From VXNE01 sp965205735 (lineage in GTDB: Bacteria; Pseudomonadota; Gammaproteobacteria; Pseudomonadales; Azotimanducaceae): a stretch of DNA of 64,000 nucleotides. The notes under the pieces were generated by a model, which made no database searches, was not told the DNA's origin, and worked only from the letters and a program-made list of their open reading frames with translations. The stretch lies in NCBI GenBank assembly GCA_965205735.1, contig OZ242179.1, positions 1,116,001 through 1,180,000 on the forward strand, read 5' to 3'. Position numbers and translations under genes: made by a program. Positions 8,786-16,815 of the stretch are shown here, one piece after another. Every line of letters begins with the position of its first letter. The stretch's first letter is position 1.

Positions 8786-9048
8786 TGCGTAGTCACGCAG
8801 TTATGACGCTGCCAGCGCTCCCACGGGGTTGCCGGCAAGGCGCGCCCTGCCGGGAATGGTCGGCTCCATTGCCAACGGGGCGAACGCGGCCACGGCCCCG
8901 TGGGGCGCGCCCTTCGGGAGATCGCCATGCGCGACCACTGCCGCGTTGTGGCCCTTGCGAATATGCCCGATATTCCCTGCGGACCACGCCTTGCATTGAC
9001 GCGCATGGCGAACTCTGAAGCGCCAGAACTCGCGTGACACGACACTAG
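8782..9048 (+). mobile_element. D-family MITE, copy D1 (267 bp)
   Basis: The right end GCGTGACACGACACTAG has an imperfect inverted partner at the left. The body matches D2 (48959-49255) over blocks including CCACGCCTTGCATTGACGCG. It has no coding capacity. It follows A2 directly, sharing one CTAG, in the same arrangement as A6-D2. Its right CTAG (9045-9048) supplies the stop codon of the minus-strand MaoC gene. Confidence 0.72.
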
Positions 9049-9464
9049 GGCAACACCACCACCGCGTGACCCGGACATGTCCGAAGGCCGTCCTGATTGA
9101 CGACATCAATGTCGAGACGGACACGTTGCTCGCCCTGTCCGTTTGTCTTTTCCGTCACTTCACCGACGACGGTCAACACATCGTCCTTCTGATTGAGGGC
9201 CCGATACTGGCATCCGACTTCCCTTACGATGCCCTCGTCGCCGATCCAGTCGTGCAGCGCATTGACGATATAGGCGTAGCGCAGATTGCCCATGCCAAAG
9301 GCTCCCTGCGCGTTGCCTGCGATGCGCCCCGCCTCGTCGTCCATGTGGAACGGCACGAACTCGTGGTTGACGGCAGCGTACCGGTTCCATTCCGGAAAGC
9401 TCGTCCTGCGCGACCATGCTGGCAGCTTGTCGCCCACCTGGATATCCCTGAAACGGACGCTCAT
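9045..9464 (-). CDS. MaoC-like hydratase/dehydratase, C-terminal-type subunit
   Basis: The protein is a 139-residue hot-dog-fold protein. MSVRFRDIQVGDKLPAW is the usual opening of MaoC-domain proteins and residues about 35-60 (HEFVPFHMDDEAGRIAG) hold the catalytic loop region. The family hydrates or dehydrates enoyl-CoA type thioesters. The upstream gene encodes the FAS1-like N-terminal half, and the two probably act as a heterodimer equivalent to a two-domain dehydratase. The genes are 10 bp apart. The TAG stop lies in the terminal CTAG of element D1, so the element sits exactly at the 3' end of the reading frame. Confidence 0.85.
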   Translation of the reverse strand: MSVRFRDIQVGDKLPAWSRRTSFPEWNRYAAVNHEFVPFHMDDEAGRIAGNAQGAFGMGNLRYAYIVNALHDWIGDEGIVREVGCQYRALNQKDDVLTVVGEVTEKTNGQGEQRVRLDIDVVNQDGLRTCPGHAVVVLP

Positions 9465-9474
9465 GGCTCCCTCC

Positions 9475-9972
9475 TCAAAAGCGAATGCCGATGGCCAGGC
9501 GTGTCCTGACCAGTTCCTCGTTCTGGTTGCGCCACTCGATCTCGGACCGCACGTAAAGCGTATGTCCCAGGCGGCCTTCCCGCTCCCGCCAGTCGAGGAG
9601 GCGGCTGCGCTCGGAGATCACGTCGCCCGCCCGCATCGGCACCCCGTAGGTATCCGTCTGACCGCCGTTCATGCCGGTCACCGGGTTGCCGTCCAGACGC
9701 CGTCCCCGCATGCCCTCGGCGAAGAATGGGCTCCGTTTGAACGACCATGCGAAAGGATTGAAGTCGGGCGGCGCTACGATGCCGCCCCAGCGCGTCGCCG
9801 CCGCGTATTCCCCGTCCCAATAGATGCGCGGGGGCTTCTCCGGATAGAACGTCGCCATCGCCCAGCGGCGGATGTCCGTCTCCGTAATCGGCGGCGCGGT
9901 GCGCGTTTCTCCCCACTCGCCCCGGGCCGCGCGCATTTCATCGGTGACATAGGTCAGACCGTCGCCGCTCAT
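9475..9972 (-). CDS. MaoC/FAS1-like dehydratase, N-terminal-type subunit
   Basis: The protein is about 165 residues from the ATG at 9972. The segment around residues 15-60 (GEWGETRTAPPITETDIRRW) and later GDVISERSRLLDWRERE are typical of the FAS1-like dehydratase domain that partners MaoC subunits. The frame is open 39 codons further upstream, but that part lacks family resemblance. Transcription would start in 9973-10190 and run into the second MaoC gene. The substrate is unknown. There are no CoA ligase or dehydrogenase genes next to it. Confidence 0.8.
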   Translation of the reverse strand: MSGDGLTYVTDEMRAARGEWGETRTAPPITETDIRRWAMATFYPEKPPRIYWDGEYAAATRWGGIVAPPDFNPFAWSFKRSPFFAEGMRGRRLDGNPVTGMNGGQTDTYGVPMRAGDVISERSRLLDWREREGRLGHTLYVRSEIEWRNQNEELVRTRLAIGIRF

Positions 9973-10193
9973 GGCGCGGCCTTTGCCAGAAATATGCGTG
10001 TCATGGTGCGGAAGTTTCGCGATCCGTCCTTCAATGGTGTCCGTAAAGTCTACTGCATCCGCCACGGCACGCAGAACCAGCCCCGGCAAACGTCAGCACA
10101 TGCCTCCACATTTCGCTAGATTCTATCCAGCGTTCCCCGAGACGGATTGGTGCTCCTCGGGTAGGTTGGAAACTGCGACCGCCAAGCGGTTAA

Positions 10194-11292
10194 CCTACAG
10201 AAGAAAACGCATTCGCCTACGATTACTTCGGACATTTCCCGACCATAGAGGAGCATCCCAAGCGATCAAAATGGCGCCTTAGCTCGCGCGTCTATGCGGC
10301 AAGAGGACGCCCGAACGCCCTTCGCGAGTTGCTGAACAGACGCGAAGAGTTCGCGACGGCGTTCGACGAAGAGGGCGATCCAGAGATCCCAACAGACTTT
10401 GCTGCCCTTGTTTCACGGGCGGGAGTTTGACCAAGCAAAGACGATCTCGATCGGAACGGGATCGGGAAAGGACGACTTGACTGTTGAAATGTCCACACCA
10501 AGTGATTGGTCAAGTAGGCAGCGGCAGTTGTTTGCAGGTGGATCGGAAGACGTCAACATTCGCGCGTTGAGGGTCCGATTCCGCAACAAGGAAACCTTGC
10601 TTCCCTGTTTCATCCCCGATGACCCGCGCACGAATTTGTTGCGCTCACGTTACCTTATCGATTGGCATAGACGCAGGACTATCGACGACGAGTGGCCAAC
10701 TATCGTCGAGTGTGAATCCTTGGGCCCGGGCTTGCTAAGCAACAAAGACTTGGCGCGGTACCGGGACAACGTGGCTTTGACCCAAGACCAAAATCTCTCG
10801 ATACAGGCCCTACGACTGATTCTCGGAGACGAAATTGATGGGGTTGCCGTGGTCGGAAACGGCCGGTCAAGACAACCAGAATACGGCAGGCACATGGTTG
10901 TCAAGCTACAGGAACATGTGCGGCCCGTTCCATTGAAGAGCCTTGGCGACGGCGTCACGCGAATGTTCGGAGTTGCACTAGCACTCGCCAACAGCCGCAA
11001 TGGATTTCTCGTCATTGACGAAGCGGAAAACGGTGTCCACTATTCGGTGCAACGGGACTTTTGGTACATGGTGCTACGCGCCGCACGCGAGGGAAATGTG
11101 CAGGTTCTGGCAACAACCCATAGCTGGGACTGCATCAAGGGCTTCGCACGGGCGGTCGGAGATCTTGACCAGGGCGACGGCTTGAACGGCCATCTTGTTC
11201 GACTCGAACGAGATGGAGAGGCCCTTCGAGCCGTCGACTACTCGAAGGAGGAACTCGCGGCAGCGGCCGATCACGAAATAGAAGTAAGGTGA
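10194..11292 (+). pseudogene. Degenerate OLD-like/AAA ATPase (defence-type), Walker A missing
   Basis: The C-terminal 240 residues are clear. An ABC-signature-like segment VPLKSLGDGVTRM is followed by Walker B FLVIDEAENGVHY and the switch region VQVLATTHSWDCIKGF. This order is that of OLD-family and related SMC-like ATPases (COG4637-type). The 5' portion is broken. One frame reads NAFAYDYFGHFPTIEEH and ends at a TGA at 10428-10430. The rest continues in another frame from LPLFHGREFDQAKT near 10400. No P-loop GxxxxGKT occurs upstream, so the nucleotide-binding start is lost. The Toprim-type partner gene 3 bp downstream is also broken, which marks a dead two-gene module. Confidence 0.7.
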
Positions 11293-11295
11293 CGC

Positions 11296-11588
11296 ATGGC
11301 AGCGGAGCTACCGTCTGATCGAGTTCTGCTCGTGGAAGGGCCCGATGATAATCACGTCGTTCAGATGCCGACCGCGTCTGGCCAAGAGCGCAACAATATG
11401 TCGATGACATCCCCGAGCGTGACCGCAAGTTCAAGCCCGACAAGATTTTGAAGGCCAAGCTACACGCATGGTTGGCAACGATGGCAGACCCTCGGCGGAT
11501 GGGTTCCGCCATCGGTGCGGGTGACTTGAACATCGAGGCCCCTCTCGCAAAGGCTCTCGCCGACTGGCTCCGATTGTTGTTTGGCTAG
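11296..11588 (+). pseudogene. Degenerate Toprim-type (DUF3226-like) partner of the ATPase
   Basis: The N-terminus SDRVLLVEGPDDNHVV is a Toprim opening (LVEGxDD). After about 25 residues the frame breaks. A different frame then carries QYVDDIPERDRKFKPDKILK and AKLHAWLATMADPRRMGSAI, followed by ALADWLRLLFG and TAG. This is the typical C-terminus of DUF3226 proteins. Roughly 100 residues of the middle are missing. In working systems such a protein would be the nuclease-like partner of the adjacent ATPase. The TAG stop (11586-11588) lies within the CTAG that begins element A3. Confidence 0.68.
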
Positions 11589-11751
11589 TGCTCCGTCAAG
11601 CCTAAATCTGCGGGTATCTGCGGGTCTTTTCGGCCCCTGGCTTCGTTGCTCCTCCTTGTGTGGTGCCTGCCACACCGCGTCGTCGCGCCTCGCCAGGAAC
11701 CAAAAATCCCTCGCAGCTACACTCGCATTTTTAGACTTGACGGAACACTAG
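11585..11751 (+). mobile_element. A-family MITE, copy A3 (167 bp)
   Basis: This copy is nearly identical to A1 in length, orientation and sequence, with ends CTAGTGCTCCGTCAAGCC and GACTTGACGGAACACTAG. It sits at the stop codon of the Toprim relic. The 176 bp beyond it (11752-11927) contain no recognisable gene apart from a short coding-like scrap in one frame. Confidence 0.85.
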
Positions 11752-11927
11752 TGACAAGCCCGGTCCAAGCGGTACTACGTGACGGCTGGGGTTTCGCCGT
11801 GGTTACCCCTTCCGCAGATGTCGGTGTGCCGGCAACAATCAGTTGCGCTTTCCAAGAATGCGCCGCACGGTCCCGGATCCACTAGTCGGTACTCACGCCC
11901 AAACCAAGCGTCCGTTTGACCAACCGC

Positions 11928-12983
11928 CTATCTGAACCCCGCATTGATCCCGTCGAGGGCCGCCTGGCCGGGGCAAAGTTCCGCCTCGCCCAGCCTGCTG
12001 AGAGGCATACCCACGGTGTCCAGGATTTCATGGCAATCGGTACCGTCGCGATCCACGTACAGCAAGCCCGTCACCACTTCACCGTCTTGCTGGGCATCCA
12101 GCACGTAGCTCAGCGCGCGGGCGCGGTCGTGGGGATCGTAGTCCTCTTCGAGTTTGCGCAGGTGCAGTCGGGAACCGTCCGGCAGGCGAACGACCTCGCG
12201 CTCGCCCGGGGCATAGTCCGCGGTGATCTCTTCGTGCGGCGCGACGAAGTCGGTCGCGACGACGCTCGCGGCGTGGCCGCGCGTGTATTCGTAGCTCTTG
12301 GTGGAGCCGTTGTGGTTGTTGAACGCCACGCAAGGAGAAATCACGTCGATGAAGGAGAAGCCCCGGTGCAGCAAACCGGCCTTGATGAGAGGCACGAGTT
12401 GGCCCTTGTCGCCGGAGAAACTGCGCGCCACGAAGCCGGCGCCGATTTGCAGCGCCGTAGTCACCAGGTCGATCGGTTCGTACAGGTTCGGCACGCCCCG
12501 CTTGCTGGTCGATCCCTTGTCGTTGGTGGCCGAAAACTGGCCCTTGGTAAGGCCATAGGTGCCGTTGTTATCGACGACATAGAGCATGTTGACCCGACGG
12601 CGAACGATGTGCGCGAACTGTCCGAAGCCGATGGACGCGGAGTCGCCGTCGCCGGAAATACCGATGCAGTAGAGATCCCGGTTGGCCAGGTTGGCGCCCG
12701 TCGCGACCGATGGCATGCGGCCGTGGACGGCGTTGAAGCCGTGGGAGTTGCCCAGGAAGTAGTTTGGCGTCTTCGACGAACAGCCGATGCCGGAAAGCTT
12801 GGCGAACCTGTGCGGCGGGATCGCCAGCTCGGCGCACGCCTGGATGACGGCCGCGCTCACGGAGTCGTGTCCGCAGCCCGCGCACAGTGTGGATACCAGG
12901 CCCTCATAGTCGCGCCGGTTCAGGCCGATCTCGTTCAACGGGAGCTTGGGGTGGTGAACTTCCGGTTTCGCTACGAATGTCAT
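11928..12983 (-). CDS. korB: 2-oxoacid:ferredoxin oxidoreductase, beta (ThDP) subunit
   Basis: The subunit has 351 residues. It binds thiamine diphosphate and one 4Fe-4S cluster. STLCAGCGHD gives the first cluster cysteines and the ThDP motif is GISGDGDSASIGFG ending in YVVDNNGTYG. The family converts 2-oxoglutarate or pyruvate to the acyl-CoA, reducing ferredoxin. The start MTFVAKPEVHHP at 12983 overlaps the alpha subunit stop as ATGA, so the two are translationally coupled. It is the last gene of a three-gene operon. Whether the substrate is 2-oxoglutarate or pyruvate is not decided by the motifs. KorB is favoured because of the two-subunit (alpha-gamma fusion plus beta) layout. Confidence 0.87.
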   Translation of the reverse strand: MTFVAKPEVHHPKLPLNEIGLNRRDYEGLVSTLCAGCGHDSVSAAVIQACAELAIPPHRFAKLSGIGCSSKTPNYFLGNSHGFNAVHGRMPSVATGANLANRDLYCIGISGDGDSASIGFGQFAHIVRRRVNMLYVVDNNGTYGLTKGQFSATNDKGSTSKRGVPNLYEPIDLVTTALQIGAGFVARSFSGDKGQLVPLIKAGLLHRGFSFIDVISPCVAFNNHNGSTKSYEYTRGHAASVVATDFVAPHEEITADYAPGEREVVRLPDGSRLHLRKLEEDYDPHDRARALSYVLDAQQDGEVVTGLLYVDRDGTDCHEILDTVGMPLSRLGEAELCPGQAALDGINAGFR

Positions 12984-14833
12984 TGTCGCGTCGACGTCCT
13001 TCTCGGTTTCGCGCCCGACACCTCGGTGAGGCGCGCCAGGTTGTTCTCGTCGTAGTGCTGGCTCACGCGTTCGCGAATCGTGTCGGCGGAGATGGAGAGG
13101 CCACCGTAGGACAACACTGAAACGATCTTGGCAGGGTCGACTCCGGTCTCGTTGACGAGCAGCGTCTTCATCTGCCCATCGCGGTTCTGTTCGACCACAA
13201 TGACGAAATCGTGCGCGTCGATGAACTCGCCCACCGCGTCCGAGAACGGAAATCCGCGAATGCGCATGGTGTCGAGCCGTACGCCGTCCTGGGCCAGATA
13301 GCGCAACGCCTCCGCCATCGGCACCGCAGTGGTGCCGTAGTAGACGATACCGACACGGTGACGACGCCCGCTGATTTCGGGCGCGGGCACAAGCGTCGCC
13401 GCCGTTCGCCACTTGACGAGCAGCCGATCCATATTCTCCGTGTACGGCTCGGCCGCCTCCGTGTAGCGCGCGAACGCGTCCCGGGACGTTCCCCGGGTAA
13501 AGAACGCCCCCTTGGTCGGATGCGTGCCGGGGAGCGTCCGGTAGCCGATGCCGTCCCCATCGACGTCGACGTAGCGGCCGAATTGCTCGATCTCGTCGAG
13601 ATCCTCACTGGTCAACACCTTGCCCCGGTCGTACCTGCGGTCGTCGTCCCAGGTCAGCGGATCGGACAGGTTCTCATTCATGCCGAGTTCAAGATCGCTC
13701 AAGACGATGATTGGCGTCTGCAGCCGGTCGGCGAGATCGAAAGCGGTAGCCGCGAGTTCGAAGCTCTCCCCGGGCGTCGACGGGAACAGCAGCGGGTGCC
13801 TGGTGTCGCCGTGGGAAGCATAGGCGGCTGAGAGCAAATCGCCCTGCTGCGTGCGCGTCGGCATGCCGGTTGAAGGCCCGGCCCGTTGAATATCGAACAG
13901 CACCGCCGGGATCTCGGCGAAGTATGCGAGGCCCAGAAACTCGGACATCAGCGACAGGCCGGGCCCGCTGGTGGCGGTAAACGCGCGCGCGCCGTTCCAG
14001 GCGGCGCCAATGACGATGCCGATCGCCGCCATCTCATCTTCCGCCTGAATGACGGCAAACTTGTGCTGGCCGGTTTCCTTGTCCACGCGCAGCCGCGCGG
14101 CGTGCTTCTCGAACGCTTCCGCCATCGACGTGGATGGGGTGATCGGGTACCAGGCGCAGATCGTCGCGCCAGCGTATATGGCCCCGAGGGCCGCGGCTTC
14201 GTTGCCGTCGATCATGATCCTGTCGCCGATGGCGTCGCTGCGCCGCGCCTGAATCGGCAAGGGGCACTCCAGGTATTCGCGCGCGTAGTCGCGACCCATC
14301 TCCAGGGCACGAATGTTCGGGGCGATGAGTTCGTCCTTGCCGCGGTACTGCGTCGAAACCATCCCGGTGATCACGTCGAAGTCGATGTTCAACAGCGCCG
14401 ACAGGGCGCCCACGTAGACGATGTTCTTGAACAGTTTGCGCTGCCTGGGATCGGCGTACGCGGCCACGATCAGCTTGGAGATCGGCACCCCTACGTGGTT
14501 CACGTCGCGACGGAACAGGCGCCGGTCGAGGCCGGCGGAGTTGTCGTACAGCAGGTACCCCCCGGGCACGACGGCGGCGACATCCTCTTCATAGGTTTGG
14601 GCGTTCATGGCGACCATCAGATCAACACCTTCGCGGCGACCGTGATAGCCCGCTGCGGAAGCACGCACCTCGAACCACGTCGGCAGGCCCTCGATGTTCG
14701 AAGGGAAGATGTTGCGCGTGGAGATGGGTACGCCCATGCGAAACAGCGCCTTCGCGAACATGCCATTGGCGCTGGCGGAACCCGAGCCGTTGACGTTCGC
14801 GAAGCGAATGACAAAATCGTTGTAGGTGGTCAT
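12980..14833 (-). CDS. korA: 2-oxoacid:ferredoxin oxidoreductase, fused gamma-alpha subunit
   Basis: The protein is 617 residues. Residues 1-190 form the gamma domain (VIRFANVNGSGSASANGMFA, NIFPSNIEGLPTWFEVR). The alpha domain starts near 200 with MIDGNEAAALGAIYAG and CAWYPITPSTSMAE, the YPITPS motif that positions ThDP. The C-terminal domain ends with VVEQNRDGQMKTLL. This gamma-alpha fusion with a separate beta subunit is a known architecture of aerobic-type 2-oxoglutarate:ferredoxin oxidoreductases. The ATG at 14833 lies 5 bp after the stop of the flavoprotein gene. An apparently longer frame up to 15121 lies inside that gene and is not used. Confidence 0.87.
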   Translation of the reverse strand: MTTYNDFVIRFANVNGSGSASANGMFAKALFRMGVPISTRNIFPSNIEGLPTWFEVRASAAGYHGRREGVDLMVAMNAQTYEEDVAAVVPGGYLLYDNSAGLDRRLFRRDVNHVGVPISKLIVAAYADPRQRKLFKNIVYVGALSALLNIDFDVITGMVSTQYRGKDELIAPNIRALEMGRDYAREYLECPLPIQARRSDAIGDRIMIDGNEAAALGAIYAGATICAWYPITPSTSMAEAFEKHAARLRVDKETGQHKFAVIQAEDEMAAIGIVIGAAWNGARAFTATSGPGLSLMSEFLGLAYFAEIPAVLFDIQRAGPSTGMPTRTQQGDLLSAAYASHGDTRHPLLFPSTPGESFELAATAFDLADRLQTPIIVLSDLELGMNENLSDPLTWDDDRRYDRGKVLTSEDLDEIEQFGRYVDVDGDGIGYRTLPGTHPTKGAFFTRGTSRDAFARYTEAAEPYTENMDRLLVKWRTAATLVPAPEISGRRHRVGIVYYGTTAVPMAEALRYLAQDGVRLDTMRIRGFPFSDAVGEFIDAHDFVIVVEQNRDGQMKTLLVNETGVDPAKIVSVLSYGGLSISADTIRERVSQHYDENNLARLTEVSGAKPRRTSTRQ

Positions 14834-14838
14834 TCGGG

Positions 14839-16626
14839 TCACTCGGAAAAGGTGCCGAGCTGGGGAATGTGGATCACTGATTTCTGCATGTCCCACGCGG
14901 CGGTGGGGCAGCGTTCCGCGCACAATCCGCAGTGCAGGCAAACGTCCTCGTCCTTCACCATCACGCGACCCGTGAGGAGTTCGCCGGAAACGTAGAGGTC
15001 CTGCTCGAAGTTCTCCGCAGGCGCCAGGAGCCGGCCCCGCAGGTCTTCTTCCTCGCCGTTGTCGGTGAACGTGATGCAGTCCATCGGACAGATGTCGACG
15101 CAGGCGTCGCATTCGATGCACAGGCTGTCGGTAAATACGGTCTGCACGTCGCAGTTCAGGCAGCGCTGCGCTTCTTTCAGGCCGAGCGCGCGATCAAAGC
15201 CCAGTTCCACCTCGACCTTGATGTTCTGCAAGGCCGTTGCCTTCTTCGCATGGGGGACGATGAAACGCTTCGCGGGATCGTGGGCGCTGTCGTAACTCCA
15301 TTCGTGGACACCCATTTTCTGACTGATGAGATTGACCCCTTCGGGCGGACGATCCTGCCGGAGGTCCTTGCCCTGGCACAGCAGGTGGATCGAGATCGCG
15401 GCCTGATGCGCGTGGGCCGATGCCCAGATGATGTTCTCCGGTCCGAACGCCGAGTCGCCGCCGAAATACACCTTCGGGTGGGTGGTCTGGAAGGTCACCT
15501 TGTCGAGCACCGGGCAGTCCCACTTGTCGAACTCGATACCGATGTCCCGTTCGATCCACGGACAGTGATTCTCCTGCCCGATGGCCATCAGGACATGATC
15601 GCACTCCAGGTAGACATCCGGTTCGCCGGTCGGCACGTAGTTCAGGCGCCCGCTATCCTCGTCCCGCACCGGTTTGACGCACTCGAACACGATACCCTTC
15701 AGCTTGCCGTTGTCGTGCACGAATTCCTTCGGCGGCCGATTGTTGACGATGGGAATGTTCTCGTCCAAGGCCTCTTCCTTTTCCCAGTCGGAGGCCTTCA
15801 TCACTTCGAACGCCGAGCGGACGACCACCGTGACCGATTCGGCCCCGATGCGCTTGGAAGTCCGGCAGCAGTCCATGGCCGTGTTGCCGCCGCCCATGAC
15901 GATCACCTTGCCGGAGATCGAATCGATGTGGCCGAACGCCACGCTCGACAGCCAATCGATCCCGATGGATATGTGCGCGTCCGTCTCGCGGCGACCGGGC
16001 AGGTCAAGATCACGACCGCGCGGCGCGCCGGTTCCGACGAAGTAGGCGTCGTAGTCCATATCGAGCATCTCTTTCATGCTCGAAATCTCGTAGTTGAAGT
16101 GGGTGTTGACGCCCATATCCAGGATCAGGTCGACCTCTTCGTCCAACACTTCCGCGGGCAGGCGGAAGGCGGGAATCTGGCTGCGCATCATGCCGCCCCC
16201 GGCGGGGTCGCGGTCGAACATGTCGATTTCGTACCCCAGCGGCAACAGATCGCGCGCCACGACGAGCGAGGCGGGGCCGGCGCCCAGCAGCGCGATGCGC
16301 TTTCCGTTCTTCTTCTTCGGCACGGCCGGCATGAACGGACGAATATCGCCCTTGTTGTCTGCGGCGACGCGCTTCAACCGGCAGATCGCGACGGGTTTCT
16401 CTTCGGTTCGCACGCGACGGCATACCGGCTCGCATGGACGATCACAGGTGCGGCCGAGGATGCCCGGGAACACGTTGGACTCCCAGTTGACCATGAACGC
16501 CTCGGTATAGCGTTCCTGGGCGATCAAACGGATGTATTCAGGCACCGGGGTATGCGACGGGCATCCCCATTGGCAGTCCACCACCTTGTGGAAATAATCC
16601 GGATTACCGATATCGGTGACCTTCAT
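14839..16626 (-). CDS. GltD-like FAD/NAD(P) oxidoreductase with C-terminal 4Fe-4S clusters, electron partner of the KOR
   Basis: The protein is 595 residues. Residues 1-110 are a glutamate-synthase-small-subunit-like cysteine domain (DCQWGCPSHTPVPEYI, GRTCDRPCEPVC). Residues about 110-400 hold FAD- and NAD(P)-binding GxGxxG motifs (ALLGAGPASL, VMGGGNTAMDC). Residues about 470-580 carry two ferredoxin-type clusters (CIECDACVDICPMDC and CLHCGLCAERCP). Such proteins shuttle electrons between NAD(P)H and ferredoxin. Being first in the operon with korA and korB, it probably couples the oxidoreductase to the NAD(P) pool. There is no good Shine-Dalgarno sequence. The promoter must lie in 16627-16815, divergent from mfd. 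Confidence 0.87.
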   Translation of the reverse strand: MKVTDIGNPDYFHKVVDCQWGCPSHTPVPEYIRLIAQERYTEAFMVNWESNVFPGILGRTCDRPCEPVCRRVRTEEKPVAICRLKRVAADNKGDIRPFMPAVPKKKNGKRIALLGAGPASLVVARDLLPLGYEIDMFDRDPAGGGMMRSQIPAFRLPAEVLDEEVDLILDMGVNTHFNYEISSMKEMLDMDYDAYFVGTGAPRGRDLDLPGRRETDAHISIGIDWLSSVAFGHIDSISGKVIVMGGGNTAMDCCRTSKRIGAESVTVVVRSAFEVMKASDWEKEEALDENIPIVNNRPPKEFVHDNGKLKGIVFECVKPVRDEDSGRLNYVPTGEPDVYLECDHVLMAIGQENHCPWIERDIGIEFDKWDCPVLDKVTFQTTHPKVYFGGDSAFGPENIIWASAHAHQAAISIHLLCQGKDLRQDRPPEGVNLISQKMGVHEWSYDSAHDPAKRFIVPHAKKATALQNIKVEVELGFDRALGLKEAQRCLNCDVQTVFTDSLCIECDACVDICPMDCITFTDNGEEEDLRGRLLAPAENFEQDLYVSGELLTGRVMVKDEDVCLHCGLCAERCPTAAWDMQKSVIHIPQLGTFSE

Positions 16627-16815
16627 TTGGAGTTAGATCCAGCGGGCCGTAAGCGCCCAAATTTTCGGGAAATTCCCAAGCGGAAGCCCCGCTATTCTAA
16701 CTTTTCGCAGGCATGGCTTCCATACAATCTGCAGCGGCGGCCCGCAGCGTAGATGCCCCCAACTCCCAGGCCGCGCATTTTCGGTTTGGGATACGCACCG
16801 TAGCAGATAGAATAC

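Noticed and set aside
8354..9048. Integron cassette array
   Set aside because: No integrase, attC-like core sites or cassette genes. Junctions are CTAG only, better explained by transposase target choice.
11646..11885. Short ORFs spanning A elements and their flanks
   Set aside because: They read through the inverted repeats, differ between copies and have no ribosome-binding sites, so they are chance frames.
12980..15121. An N-terminally extended korA reading frame
   Set aside because: The extra 96 codons lie in another frame of the upstream flavoprotein gene, which has clear cluster motifs there. The ATG at 14833 fits the gamma domain start.
14932..16752. 606-codon open frame antisense to the flavoprotein gene
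   Set aside because: It shadows a conserved gene and the composition is typical of antisense GC-rich frames.
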